NCBI GenBank assembly: GCA_037440385.1
Contig: JBBIUI010000003.1
Coordinates: 7,880-71,879 of the forward strand
From: CG2-30-68-42 sp037440385
GTDB lineage: Bacteria; Pseudomonadota; Gammaproteobacteria; Burkholderiales; Rhodocyclaceae
DNA length: 64,000 nucleotides
Direction: 5' to 3'
A program made the position numbers and the translations under genes. Of this stretch, positions 1-8,711 are shown in pieces. The stretch's first letter is position 1. Each line of letters opens with the position of its first letter. The notes below the pieces were generated by a model, which did not search any database, had not been told where the DNA came from, and was given only the letters and a program-made list of their open reading frames with translations.

Positions 1-693
1 GAAGGTCGGCGCGCCCAGGCTGCGGTCGCCGCTCGCCAGCAGATCCCCGACCCAGCGCACCGGCCGGCGGCCGCGGCCCACCTGCACCAGCGCCCCGACG
101 ATGTTGCGCACCATGTGGTGCAGGAACGCGTTGGCGCGCAGCGCGATCAGCACGTGGCTGCCGTGCTCGCTCACGGCCACTTCGTGCAGTGTGCGCACCG
201 GCGATCGGGCCTGGCACTGAGCGCTGCGGAAGGCGGAGAAGTCGTGTTCGCCGGCGAGGCAGGCGGCCGCTTCACGCATCGCGTCGGCGTCCAGCCTGTG
301 ATGCACCCATCCGACCCGGCGGGCATCGAGTGCCGGCCGTACCGGCGCGCAATACAGCACATAGCAATACCCGCGGCTGATCGCGGCGTAACGCGCGTGG
401 AATTCCTCGGTCACGCGCCGTGCCCAGCGCACCGCGACGGACGCGGGCAGGTGCGCATTGACGCCCCGCACCCACGCCTCGAGCGGCCGCTCGGCCGCCG
501 TGTCGAAATGCACGACCTGCGACAGCGCATGCACGCCGGCATCGGTGCGGCCCGCGCAATGCACACGCACCGGCGCGCGGCCGATGCGCCCGATCGCCTG
601 CTCGAGCACGTCCTGGACGGTGTTGCCGCACGGCTGCGATTGCCAGCCGAAGAACGCCGACCCGTCGTACTCCAGGCCGAGGGCGATCCTCAC
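1..693 (-). CDS. truA: tRNA pseudouridine synthase A (partial, C-terminus cut by window edge)
   Basis: Converts uridine to pseudouridine at positions 38-40 of the tRNA anticodon stem. 231 codons are visible. The N-terminus shows the family start IALGLEYDGSAFFGWQ, then GRTDAGVHALSQVVHF, which holds the catalytic Asp, and near the window edge the conserved NAFLHHMVRNIVG. The reading frame is open to base 1, so the last part of the roughly 260-residue protein lies outside. I chose the GTG at 693: it overlaps the TGA of the upstream membrane-protein gene (GTGA) and places IALGLEYDG directly after the start. Last visible gene of the leuC-to-truA minus-strand run. Identity is clear; only the end is missing. 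Confidence 0.95.
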   Translation of the reverse strand, partial: MRIALGLEYDGSAFFGWQSQPCGNTVQDVLEQAIGRIGRAPVRVHCAGRTDAGVHALSQVVHFDTAAERPLEAWVRGVNAHLPASVAVRWARRVTEEFHARYAAISRGYCYVLYCAPVRPALDARRVGWVHHRLDADAMREAAACLAGEHDFSAFRSAQCQARSPVRTLHEVAVSEHGSHVLIALRANAFLHHMVRNIVGALVQVGRGRRPVRWVGDLLASGDRSLGAPTF

Positions 694-1274
694 AGCAGCC
701 AGCAGGCCAGCGCGACGCCCGCCACCGCGGCCGCCGCCGCGAGGTCCGCGCGGCCCGGCCGCGCCGGTGCGCGCAGCCGGATCACCTGGGGTTCGCACGC
801 GGCCGGCGCCAGCCATTCGCGCCAGCCAGTGTTCCCGTCCTCGACGTTGCGCAGCACCAGCGTCAGGCGCACCGCCAGCGTCTCGCGCACCCGTCCGAAC
901 GGCGCGAGCAGCGCATGCAGGCCGGCGACGATGTCCTCGGCCGGAGTACGGGCGACCAGCAGCGAGACCAGCGCGATGATCGCGACGAGCCGCATGACAT
1001 GAACGGCCGCGAGCTGCACGCCTTCGCGGGTGGGCCCGAGTGCGCCGAGCTCGGGAAACAGGTAGAGGCCGGCGCTGCCCCACGCGAAGAACACCGCGAG
1101 CGCGGCGAGCAGCCAGACGGAACGCGACAGCAGGCGGACGAAACGGGCGGCGGAAAACAGGCCGGCGGCGATCACACAGGCCAGTGATGCCATCAGCATG
1201 AAGGCCGGTGCGGCGAGTTGCAACAGCACGATCACCGCCGTCCACAGCAGCAGCCGCAGCCCGGGGTGAAACAT
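690..1274 (-). CDS. EcfT/CbiQ-like integral membrane protein
   Basis: A 194-residue hydrophobic protein with about five membrane segments: two or three packed into residues 5-70, one near 88-110 and one at the extreme C-terminus. A cytoplasmic-looking loop contains RTPAEDIVAGLHALLAPFGR, which resembles the coupling-helix region of energy-coupling-factor T components (CbiQ/EcfT), hence the tentative call. No EcfA ATPase or S component is present in the window, so a transport role is inference only. It starts 9 bp after the fimV stop and overlaps truA by 4 bp, so it is almost certainly cotranscribed with them. It could also be an uncharacterised membrane protein of the fimV-truA neighbourhood. 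Confidence 0.6.
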   Translation of the reverse strand: MFHPGLRLLLWTAVIVLLQLAAPAFMLMASLACVIAAGLFSAARFVRLLSRSVWLLAALAVFFAWGSAGLYLFPELGALGPTREGVQLAAVHVMRLVAIIALVSLLVARTPAEDIVAGLHALLAPFGRVRETLAVRLTLVLRNVEDGNTGWREWLAPAACEPQVIRLRAPARPGRADLAAAAAVAGVALACWLL

Positions 1275-1283
1275 CGCCGCGCC

Positions 1284-4091
1284 TCAGCCGAGGCGGCTCA
1301 GCATCTCGCGCGCGCGCTGTTGCTCGGAGGCATTGCCTTCCTTGAGAACCTCGTCGAGCAGTTCCCGCGCGCCTTCCTTGTCGCCCATCTCCTCGTAGGC
1401 CTTCGCGAGCTCGATCTTGGTGGCGACCTCGGAAATCTCCTCCGCGCCCGCGTCCGCCGGCGGCGCCGACAGATCGAGGTTGATCCCCGACAGACCGAGC
1501 CGCGGCGCGGCCGGTGCTGCGGGCTCGCCTGCCGGCGCGGCATTGTTCGCCTCGTCGAGCTTGAAGTTGAAATCGAGCACACCGCCGCCGATGTCGGTCT
1601 TCTCGAGATCGACGACCGGCGCGGTAGGCGCCCCGGCACGCTCGCCTTCGACGAACTGCATGACGTCCGCACCGATGTCGGTCTTCTCGAGATCGACGAC
1701 CTGCGCGGCAGGCGCGGATTTGACGGGCGCCTGATCGAGCTCGAAATCGATGATGTTGCCGCCGATGTCGGTCGCTTCGAGATCGATCGAAGCATCCGGC
1801 GCCTGCGGCCTCGCGGCACCCGGTTCCAGATCGAGGTCGATCGCGGCGAGTTGCTGCGTCTTCGTCGCGGCATCGAGCGGAAGATCGATCGAAGGTTTGC
1901 CGCCCGCCCCCGCGCCCGGTTCCAGCACGACCGTCTTCTCGGCGGCGAGCGCCTCGGCCGGCCGCGGCGTGGTCAACGTCGCGGAGAAATCGAGCCCGAG
2001 ATCGAAATCGACGTCAGCGACCGGCGCCGGCGTCGCCGTGGCGGCGGGCTGAGCGAGATCGAGGGGAGCCGCGCCGGCGTCGGCGAGCGGCGACCGGTCC
2101 AGGATGACCGTCTTGTCTTCTCTGTCCCCCGACACCGCGGCCGCGATCTGGCCGGCGTCACCCGGCATCGTCCAGGTGTCGCGCAGCTTGTCGGGCGAGG
2201 ATACGACGATGGTCTTTTCGGTGAAGCGCGTCTCCTCGGCCGGGGCCGGCGCCGCGGCGCCGAACAGCGCGTTGGTCGGATCGAGTTTCCTGCCCATCGC
2301 CGCGGCCTTGTCCCACTCCGGCCCCTTGCCGCCGGTGGCCGCATACAGCTCGGTGGCGAGCGCGTCGAACCGCTTGACGTCCTTGCGCTGCGCGTAGATT
2401 TCGAGCAGCTTCACGTGGATCGCATGGCGCGTCGGTTCGCTCTTGAGCGCATCGAGCAGGATTTCTTCGGCCTGCGCATCGCGCCCGTAGGCCATGTAGA
2501 CGTCCGCCTCCGCGACCGGATCGACCCCTTCGTCGGTATCGATCGAACTGAGTCCGGACTGGCTGAAGTCGGTCTGGACCGAACTGCTCGTCGTATCCAC
2601 GCTCTGGCCGCCGGCTGCACCGAAACTCGCTTGCGCGACCGGTGCGGTCGTCGCACCCGCAGTCACCGCAGCGCCTGGTTCAGCCGAGCGCCTGCGCAGC
2701 CGGTAGCCGAGCAATCCGAGCAGGGCGAGGATCACGGCGCCCAGACCCCAGCCCGCCGGACCGCCGAACAACCCGGACAGGAAGCCGGGTTCTTCGCGCT
2801 GCGGCGCAGCCGGTTTCGCAGCCTCCGGTTTCGCAGCCTCCGGTTTCGCTGCGACGGGAGGCGGGGCCGACACGGTCGGCTGCGGCGCCTGCGCCGCCGG
2901 TGCAGCCTCCGGCGCCTTCGCCGGTGCCGCTGCCTGCGGCGTGCCCGCCTGGCCTTGCAACCGTGCGAGATTCTGATTCTTCAGTTCGAGCAGCTGCTGG
3001 AGCTCGCGTACGCTCTTCTCCAGTTCGGCCAGCCGGCCGTTTGCGTCCTTCAGCGACTTTTCCTTCGCGACGAGGTCTTCCTCCAGCGCGGTGATCCGCG
3101 CCTGCGCCGCACGATCCGTCGTGGCGGCCGCTCCCCCCGCGGCCTTGCCGGCCGCTTCCGCCCTGGAGACCTTGAGCTGATCGACGGCCTCGGCGGCTGC
3201 CGCAGGCTTCTCCTCGACGCGCGGTGCCAGCTTGCCGGCTGCGGCCTGCGTGGCCGGAGCTTCCTTCGGGGCCGGTGCCGCGGCCACCGCCTGGGAGAGC
3301 TTCTGTCGATAGGCTCTGAACTCCGCGGCCTGTGCGAGCACGATCCGCCGGGCTTCCGGCGCCGCGACCGCGGCGGCCGTGTCCCGCTCCGGGATGTTCA
3401 GGATGCGACCGGCGCGCAGGCGGCTCATGTTGCCGTCGAAGGCCTGCGGATTGGCCCGGAAGATCGCAACCAGCATCTGGTCCAGCGTCACGCCTTGCGG
3501 CTTCGTTTCGCTCGCGATGCTGTGCAGCGTCTCGCCGCGCCTGACTTCGTGCGCCGTCTGCGCCGCCCTCGCCGCGGCGGGCGAAGGCGTTGCCGCAACG
3601 GGTCTGCCGGGGATGACCTGGCTCACCGCCGGTGCCGCGACCGGCGCGACGACCGGCGCCGCCGGTTGCCGGGCGACGGGCAGGTTCGGCGGATCGAGCA
3701 GGAACGTGTATTCACGCACCAGCCGCCCCGAGGCCCAATTGAGCTCGACCAGGATGGACAGGAAGGGATCATCGACCGGGCGATCGGTCGTGATGCGAAT
3801 CACCGGCCTGCCGTCGCGCCGCTGCACGAGCGCCATCTTCACGGTGCCCAGCACGGGGGAATATTCCATACCGGCCTGCCGGAACGCTTCCGGCGCCGCC
3901 ATGCGGACGGCGGCCGAAGACAACTCGTCGCGCGCCGCCGATAGTTCGACCTCCGCATGCAGCGGCTGCCCCAGGCCGCTCAGAACTGTGAGTTTTCCCA
4001 GTCCGGCCGCCTGCGCGGACCCGGAAAAACCGGCAATCGCAAGCGTCACGGCCGCGGCCGCCAGCGTAGGTTTCATGATCCTTTTGCCCAC
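1284..4091 (-). CDS. fimV: FimV-family peptidoglycan-binding inner-membrane hub protein
   Basis: 935 residues. In pseudomonads FimV binds peptidoglycan and promotes type IV pilus secretin assembly and polar signalling. Order of parts: signal peptide ending at SAQA; the FimV N-terminal domain (GKLTVLSGLGQPLHAEVEL); a LysM domain at about 182-236 (RRGETLHSIAS); a coiled coil at about 332-378; a Pro/Ala linker with AKPEAAKPEA repeats; one membrane helix near 452-467; a long acidic cytoplasmic part; and the C-terminal FimV TPR-like motif at about 884-935 (KIELAKAYEEMGDKEGAREL). The acidic part carries three DLE(K/A)TDIG repeats. The start is GTG at 4091, chosen for an AGGGAG ribosome site six bases upstream; an in-frame ATG five codons in is the alternative. 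Confidence 0.95.
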   Translation of the reverse strand: MGKRIMKPTLAAAAVTLAIAGFSGSAQAAGLGKLTVLSGLGQPLHAEVELSAARDELSSAAVRMAAPEAFRQAGMEYSPVLGTVKMALVQRRDGRPVIRITTDRPVDDPFLSILVELNWASGRLVREYTFLLDPPNLPVARQPAAPVVAPVAAPAVSQVIPGRPVAATPSPAAARAAQTAHEVRRGETLHSIASETKPQGVTLDQMLVAIFRANPQAFDGNMSRLRAGRILNIPERDTAAAVAAPEARRIVLAQAAEFRAYRQKLSQAVAAAPAPKEAPATQAAAGKLAPRVEEKPAAAAEAVDQLKVSRAEAAGKAAGGAAATTDRAAQARITALEEDLVAKEKSLKDANGRLAELEKSVRELQQLLELKNQNLARLQGQAGTPQAAAPAKAPEAAPAAQAPQPTVSAPPPVAAKPEAAKPEAAKPAAPQREEPGFLSGLFGGPAGWGLGAVILALLGLLGYRLRRRSAEPGAAVTAGATTAPVAQASFGAAGGQSVDTTSSSVQTDFSQSGLSSIDTDEGVDPVAEADVYMAYGRDAQAEEILLDALKSEPTRHAIHVKLLEIYAQRKDVKRFDALATELYAATGGKGPEWDKAAAMGRKLDPTNALFGAAAPAPAEETRFTEKTIVVSSPDKLRDTWTMPGDAGQIAAAVSGDREDKTVILDRSPLADAGAAPLDLAQPAATATPAPVADVDFDLGLDFSATLTTPRPAEALAAEKTVVLEPGAGAGGKPSIDLPLDAATKTQQLAAIDLDLEPGAARPQAPDASIDLEATDIGGNIIDFELDQAPVKSAPAAQVVDLEKTDIGADVMQFVEGERAGAPTAPVVDLEKTDIGGGVLDFNFKLDEANNAAPAGEPAAPAAPRLGLSGINLDLSAPPADAGAEEISEVATKIELAKAYEEMGDKEGARELLDEVLKEGNASEQQRAREMLSRLG

Positions 4092-4125
4092 TGCAGCTCC
4101 CTGGGGGGTACGATGCCCGAAACCA

Positions 4126-4154
4126 AAAATAACATCATGCAGTTACGCATGCAA
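4126..4154 (-). promoter_or_regulatory. Candidate sigma-70 promoter of fimV
   Basis: On the minus strand TTGCAT (4149-4154) and TATTTT (4126-4131) are separated by exactly 17 bp, 35 bp before the GTG start of fimV. The hexamers match consensus 4/6 and 4/6. It lies in the 112-bp gap between asd and fimV, so fimV-ecfT-like-truA may be transcribed independently of leuCDB-asd. Inference from sequence only. Confidence 0.45.
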
Positions 4155-4203
4155 GCTGAACCCGCTTCGAGACTCGGGCAGCCATCCGCCAGCGTGGCCG
4201 CCG

Positions 4204-5319
4204 TCACGGCTCCACGAGGATGCGCAACATGCGGCGCAACGGTTCGGCCGCGCCCCACAGCAACTGGTCGCCGACCGTGAAGGCGGCGAGGAGCTCGCCG
4301 CCGCCCATCGACAGCTTGCGCACGCGCCCGACCGGCACCGACAGCGTACCGGTGACCGCCGCAGGAGTGAGCTCTCGCACGCTCGCCTCGCGCTCGTTGG
4401 CGATGAGCTTCACCCACGGGTTCGCGCCGGAAATCATTCGTTCTATTTCGGCCAACGGCACGTCCCTCTTGAGCTTGATCGTCAATGCCTGGCTGTGGCA
4501 GCGCATCGCGCCGATGCGCACGCACAGCCCATCGACCGGTATCGGATCGCGCTCGCGGCCGAGTATCTTGTTGCACTCCGCCTGCCCCTTCCATTCCTCG
4601 CGGCTTCGCCCGTTGCCGAGATCCTGATCGATCCACGGGATCACGCTGCCGGCGAGCGGCGCGCCGAAGCGTGCGGTCGGGAAGCCTTCTGCGCGCAGCG
4701 CGGCGGTGACCTCGCGGTCGATCGCGAGGATCGCCGAGGACGGGTCGGCGAGCAGCGCGGCCGCTGCGCCGTGCAGCGCGCCCATCTGTGCGAGCAGCTC
4801 GCGCACATGCTGCGCGCCGGCTCCCGAAGCGGCCTGGTAGGTCATCGCGCTGACCCACTCGACGAGGCCGTGGCGGAACAACCCCGCGAGTCCCATCAGC
4901 ATCAGCGACACGGTGCAGTTGCCGCCGATGTAGTTGCGCACGCCCCGGTCGAGCGCACGCCGGATCACGTCGTCATTGACCGGGTCCAGAATGATGACGG
5001 CATCCTCGCGCATGCGCAGCGCCGACGCCGCGTCGATCCAGTAGCCGTTCCAGCCGGCCGCCCGGAGCTTCGGGAAGACCTCGCGCGTGTACTCGCCGCC
5101 CTGGCACGAGACGATGATCTCCATCGCTTCCAGCGCTTCGATGCTCCTGGCATCGAGCAGCGCGGGCAGCGCGCGGCCGATGTCCGGCGCTTGCCCGCCG
5201 GGTTGCGACGCGGAGTAGAACACCGGCTCGATCGCGTCGAAATCGTGCTCCGCGGCCATGCGCTGCATCAGCACCGAGCCCACCATCCCGCGCCAGCCCA
5301 CGAATCCGACCCGCTTCAT
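4204..5319 (-). CDS. asd: Aspartate-semialdehyde dehydrogenase
   Basis: Reduces aspartyl-4-phosphate to aspartate semialdehyde with NADPH, the branch point to lysine/diaminopimelate, threonine and methionine. 371 residues, the length of the long Gram-negative Asd type. The N-terminus is the NADP-binding MKRVGFVGWRGMVGSVL; the catalytic Cys is in GGNCTVSLMLMGL; a substrate-binding RIGAMRCHSQALTIKL segment follows. The start at 5319 is preceded by GGAGAGCGGAA; the frame stays open 21 codons further upstream but that part has no similarity to the family. It follows leuB by 40 bp on the same strand, the usual leuCDB-asd order of betaproteobacteria. Confidence 0.97.
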   Translation of the reverse strand: MKRVGFVGWRGMVGSVLMQRMAAEHDFDAIEPVFYSASQPGGQAPDIGRALPALLDARSIEALEAMEIIVSCQGGEYTREVFPKLRAAGWNGYWIDAASALRMREDAVIILDPVNDDVIRRALDRGVRNYIGGNCTVSLMLMGLAGLFRHGLVEWVSAMTYQAASGAGAQHVRELLAQMGALHGAAAALLADPSSAILAIDREVTAALRAEGFPTARFGAPLAGSVIPWIDQDLGNGRSREEWKGQAECNKILGRERDPIPVDGLCVRIGAMRCHSQALTIKLKRDVPLAEIERMISGANPWVKLIANEREASVRELTPAAVTGTLSVPVGRVRKLSMGGGELLAAFTVGDQLLWGAAEPLRRMLRILVEP

Positions 5320-5359
5320 TTCCGCTCTCCGTACCCGTCCATCCGCCTTGCGACCCGCC

Positions 5360-6421
5360 TCACAGCGCCGCGAGGACCGCATCGCCCATCTGTGCGGTAC
5401 CCACCGCAGCCATGCCGGGCTCGCACAGGTCGGCCGTGCGAACGCCGCTCGCGAGCACCTTCCTGACCGCAGCCTCGATGCGCGCGGCCGCCTCCTCGTG
5501 CCCGAACGAGTGGCGCAGCATCATCGCCGCCGACAGGATCGTCGCGAGCGGGTTGGCGACGCCCCGGCCCGCGATGTCGGGCGCCGAACCGTGTATCGGC
5601 TCGTACAGCCCCTTGCCACGGCTGTCGAGCGAGGCCGACGGCAGCATGCCGATGGAACCGGTCAGCATCGACGCCTCGTCGGAGAGGATGTCGCCGAACA
5701 GATTGCCCGTCAGCAGCACGTCGAACTGCTTCGGGTTGCGCACGAGCTGCATCGCGGCATTGTCGACGAGCATGTGGGTCAGCGCCACATCCGGGTACTC
5801 GCGCGCGGTCTCGATGACGACGTCACGCCAGAGCTGGGTCGCCTCGAGCACGTTCATCTTGTCGATCGAGCACAGCCTGCTCGAGCGTCTGCGCGCGGCA
5901 TCGAAGGCGACGCGGGCGATGCGGCGGATCTCGGACTCCGAATAGACCATCGTGTTGAATCCGACCCGCTCGCCGTGTTCGGTACGGATGCCGCGCGGCT
6001 CGCCGAAGTAGATGTCGCCGGTCAGCTCGCGCACGACCAGCAGGTCCAGTCCGGCGACCACCTCCGGCTTGAGCGTCGAGGCGTTCGCGAGCTCCGGGTA
6101 GAGCACGGCCGGGCGCAGGTTCGCGAACAGGCCGAGATCCTTGCGGATCGCGAGCAAGCCCCGCTCGGGTCGCTGCGCACGCGGCAACGCATCGTACTTC
6201 GGCGCGCCCACCGCTCCGAGCAGCACCGCGTCCGCGCTGCGCGCGAGATCCCGGGTCGACTCCGGATAGGGATCGCCCTGCGCATCCACCGCGCAGCCGC
6301 CGAGCAGCGCGTGTTCCGTTTCGATCGGAAGCCCGTCGGCGCGCAGCCGCTCGAGCACGCGCACGGCCTGCGCGACGATCTCCGGCCCGATGCCGTCACC
6401 CGGCAGGATGCAGATCTTCAT
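5360..6421 (-). CDS. leuB: 3-isopropylmalate dehydrogenase
   Basis: Third step of leucine synthesis: NAD-dependent oxidative decarboxylation of 3-isopropylmalate to 2-oxoisocaproate. 353 residues, normal for the family. Visible motifs are the N-terminal MKICILPGDGIGPEIV, the substrate-binding RELTGDIYFGEPRG with its catalytic Tyr, and the metal and cofactor segments LLTGNLFGDILSDEAS and YEPIHGSAPDIAG. It lies 19 bp after leuD and 40 bp before asd on the same strand, so it is part of the leuC-ecn-leuD-leuB unit. Nothing unusual was seen. Confidence 0.98.
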   Translation of the reverse strand: MKICILPGDGIGPEIVAQAVRVLERLRADGLPIETEHALLGGCAVDAQGDPYPESTRDLARSADAVLLGAVGAPKYDALPRAQRPERGLLAIRKDLGLFANLRPAVLYPELANASTLKPEVVAGLDLLVVRELTGDIYFGEPRGIRTEHGERVGFNTMVYSESEIRRIARVAFDAARRRSSRLCSIDKMNVLEATQLWRDVVIETAREYPDVALTHMLVDNAAMQLVRNPKQFDVLLTGNLFGDILSDEASMLTGSIGMLPSASLDSRGKGLYEPIHGSAPDIAGRGVANPLATILSAAMMLRHSFGHEEAAARIEAAVRKVLASGVRTADLCEPGMAAVGTAQMGDAVLAAL

Positions 6422-6440
6422 CGTTTCGCCGAACCGGCCT

Positions 6441-7082
6441 TCACCGGGAAAAGAGCCACGGCTGCTCGATCCGGCGGCGCGCCTCGAACCGGGCGATCTC
6501 GTCGCGATGGCGCAGCGTCAGGCCGATGTCATCGAGCCCGTCGAGCAGGCAATCCTTGCGGTAGGAATCGATCTCGAATCCGGTGGCGCGCCCGTCGGGG
6601 CGGGTCACGGTCTGCGCCGCGAGGTCGATCGCGAGCCGGTAACCGGGCCGCGCGGCGACCGCCGCGAACAGCTCGTCGATCTCGGCGGCGGGCAGCCGGA
6701 TCGGCAGCAGGCCGTTCTTGAGGCAGTTGTCGTAGAAGATGTCGGCGAAGCTCGTCGCGAGCAGCGCACGGAATCCGTAATCGAGCAGCGCCCACGGCGC
6801 GTGCTCGCGCGAGGAGCCGCAGCCGAAATTCTCGCGCGCGAGCAGGATCGACGCGCCGCGGTAGCGCGGCTGGTTGAGCACGAAATCCGGATTGAGCGGC
6901 CTGCCCGCGCAATCCTGCCCCGGCTCGCCGCGGTCCAGATAGCGCAGCTCGTCGAACAGGTACGGGCCGAACCCGGTGCGCCGGATCGACTTCAGGAACT
7001 GCTTAGGGATGATCGCATCGGTGTCGACGTTGCTGCGGTCGATCGGCGCGACGATCCCTTCATGCCGTCTGAATGGTTCCAT
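6441..7082 (-). CDS. leuD: 3-isopropylmalate dehydratase small subunit
   Basis: Small (swivel-domain) subunit of isopropylmalate isomerase, which pairs with LeuC to interconvert 2- and 3-isopropylmalate. 213 residues with the family start (MEPFRRHEGIVAPIDRSNVD), the LFDELRYLD segment and the signature FGCGSSREHAPWAL at the active-site interface. The ATG at 7082 has AAGGG just upstream. It is separated from leuC by a 42-codon lipoprotein gene, not adjacent as in enterobacteria. Confidence 0.97.
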   Translation of the reverse strand: MEPFRRHEGIVAPIDRSNVDTDAIIPKQFLKSIRRTGFGPYLFDELRYLDRGEPGQDCAGRPLNPDFVLNQPRYRGASILLARENFGCGSSREHAPWALLDYGFRALLATSFADIFYDNCLKNGLLPIRLPAAEIDELFAAVAARPGYRLAIDLAAQTVTRPDGRATGFEIDSYRKDCLLDGLDDIGLTLRHRDEIARFEARRRIEQPWLFSR

Positions 7083-7094
7083 CCCTTCGTTCCA

Positions 7095-7223
7095 TCACTT
7101 CGCCGACTTCTCGATCACCTCGCCGCCCTTCCTGATGTCCTTGCCGAGCCCCTGCACGGTGTTGCAGCCCGCGATCAGCATCATCAACGCCACCACGGCA
7201 GTGAGCAGCCGTCCGTTACGCAT
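7095..7223 (-). CDS. Entericidin A/B-family small lipoprotein
   Basis: A 42-residue ORF. It reads MRNGRLLTAVVALMMLIAGC, then a short polar tail with QGLGKDIRKGGEVIEK. The n-region is basic, the h-region hydrophobic and the lipobox IAGC places the lipidated Cys at residue 20. The mature part with its GKDI..GGE..E pattern is that of entericidin-like membrane lipoproteins, which in E. coli form a toxin/antidote pair linked to stationary-phase lysis. Only one copy is here. It sits 21 bp after leuC and 12 bp before leuD, so it is cotranscribed with leucine biosynthesis. The family call is good; the function in this operon is unknown. Confidence 0.85.
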   Translation of the reverse strand: MRNGRLLTAVVALMMLIAGCNTVQGLGKDIRKGGEVIEKSAK

Positions 7224-7244
7224 GTCCGTCCTCCTCGCCCGCGA

Positions 7245-8657
7245 TCATGACTGAAGCATTTTCCGGACATCGACGAACCTGCCCGCGACCGCGGCGGCGG
7301 CCGCCATCCGCGGGCTGACCAGATGGGTTCGCCCTCCGGGACCCTGGCGGCCCTCGAAGTTGCGGTTCGACGTCGACGCGCAGCGCTCGCCCGGCCCGAG
7401 CCGGTCGTCGTTCATGCCCAGACACATCGAGCAGCCCGGTTCGCGCCATTCGAATCCCGCCGCAACGAAGACCCGATCCAGCCCTTGCGCTTCCGCCTGC
7501 CGCTTCACGAGCCCGGATCCGGGCACCACGAGTGCCTGCCGGATGTTCGCCGCGACGTGGCGCCCGCGCAGCACTTCGGCGGCCGCGCGCAGATCCTCGA
7601 TGCGCGAGTTCGTGCACGAGCCGATGAACACCTTGTCGAGCGCGATCGCGTCGATCGGCGTGCCCGGCCTGAGGCCCATGTACTGGAGCGCGCGCGCCCA
7701 GCCTTCGCGCCGCGTCGCATCCTTCTCGCGATCCGGATCGGGAACCACGCCATCGACCGGGACGACCATCTCGGGCGAGGTGCCCCAGGTGACCTGCGGC
7801 CGCAGCGACGCGGCATCGAGCTCGACGACGCGGTCGAACCGGGCGTTCCCGTCGCTGTGCAGCGTGCGCCAGAACTCACAGGCACGTTCCCACGACTCGC
7901 CGCGCGGGGCGAACGGGCGCTCGCGCAGATACGCCAGCGTCGTGTCATCCACGGCGACCAGGCCGGCGCGCGCGCCCGCCTCGATCGCCATGTTGCACAC
8001 CGTCATGCGGCCTTCCATCGACAGCGCGCGCACTGCGCTGCCGGAGAACTCGATCGCGCAGCCGGTTCCGCCTGCGGTCCCGATTCGTCCGATCACCGCC
8101 AGGACGAGGTCCTTCGCCGACACGCCCCGGGGCAGCGCACCCTCGACGCGCACCAGCATGTTCTTCGCCTTCCTCGCGAGCAGGCACTGCGTCGCCAGCA
8201 CGTGCTCGACCTCGGATGTGCCGATCCCGAACGCCAGGCAGCCGAAGGCGCCGTGGGTGCTGGTGTGCGAATCGCCGCATACCACGGTCATTCCCGGCAG
8301 CGTGGCGCCCTGTTCCGGCCCGATCACATGCACGATGCCCTCGCGGGCGTCGCGGAACGGGAAGTAGGCCAGCGCGCCGGTGCGCGCGATGTTGGCGTCC
8401 AGCGTCTCGACCTGGAGCCGCGAGACCGGATCGGCGATGCCCCGGTCCCAGTCGCGGGTCGGCGTGTTGTGATCGGCGGTGGCCACGATCGAATCGGGCC
8501 GCCAAACCGTGCGGTGCGCGAGCCGCAGCCCCTCGTATGCCTGAGGGCTGGTCACTTCATGGACCAGGTGGCGGTCGATGTACAGCAGCGCCGTGCCGTC
8601 GTCTTCCTGGCGGACGATATGGGAGGTCCAGAGCTTGTCGTAGAGCGTTTGCGGCAT
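7245..8657 (-). CDS. leuC: 3-isopropylmalate dehydratase large subunit
   Basis: Aconitase-family large subunit of isopropylmalate isomerase, carrying the [4Fe-4S] cluster. 470 residues, standard. Cluster and active-site motifs are visible: VVCGDSHTSTHGAFG, the first cluster Cys in FIGSCTNSRIEDLRAA, and the pair in GCSMCLGMNDD. The ATG at 8657 begins MPQTLYDKLW, as in known LeuC proteins. First gene of the leuC-ecn-leuD-leuB run. Upstream on the minus strand there is TTGAAC and GATAAT with a short 15-bp spacer, a weak promoter candidate that reaches into the end of the preceding protease gene. Confidence 0.97.
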   Translation of the reverse strand: MPQTLYDKLWTSHIVRQEDDGTALLYIDRHLVHEVTSPQAYEGLRLAHRTVWRPDSIVATADHNTPTRDWDRGIADPVSRLQVETLDANIARTGALAYFPFRDAREGIVHVIGPEQGATLPGMTVVCGDSHTSTHGAFGCLAFGIGTSEVEHVLATQCLLARKAKNMLVRVEGALPRGVSAKDLVLAVIGRIGTAGGTGCAIEFSGSAVRALSMEGRMTVCNMAIEAGARAGLVAVDDTTLAYLRERPFAPRGESWERACEFWRTLHSDGNARFDRVVELDAASLRPQVTWGTSPEMVVPVDGVVPDPDREKDATRREGWARALQYMGLRPGTPIDAIALDKVFIGSCTNSRIEDLRAAAEVLRGRHVAANIRQALVVPGSGLVKRQAEAQGLDRVFVAAGFEWREPGCSMCLGMNDDRLGPGERCASTSNRNFEGRQGPGGRTHLVSPRMAAAAAVAGRFVDVRKMLQS

Positions 8658-8711
8658 CGGCGGGTCCGAAGCGTACCGGTTGGCCGCGATTATCTCACGG
8701 CGCTGCGGCGT

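Noticed and set aside
1218..3944. 908-codon ORF on the plus strand, antisense to fimV
   Set aside because: Its composition is Arg/Gly/Leu-rich as expected from the complement of a GC-rich gene, it has no family motif, and fimV on the other strand is unambiguous.
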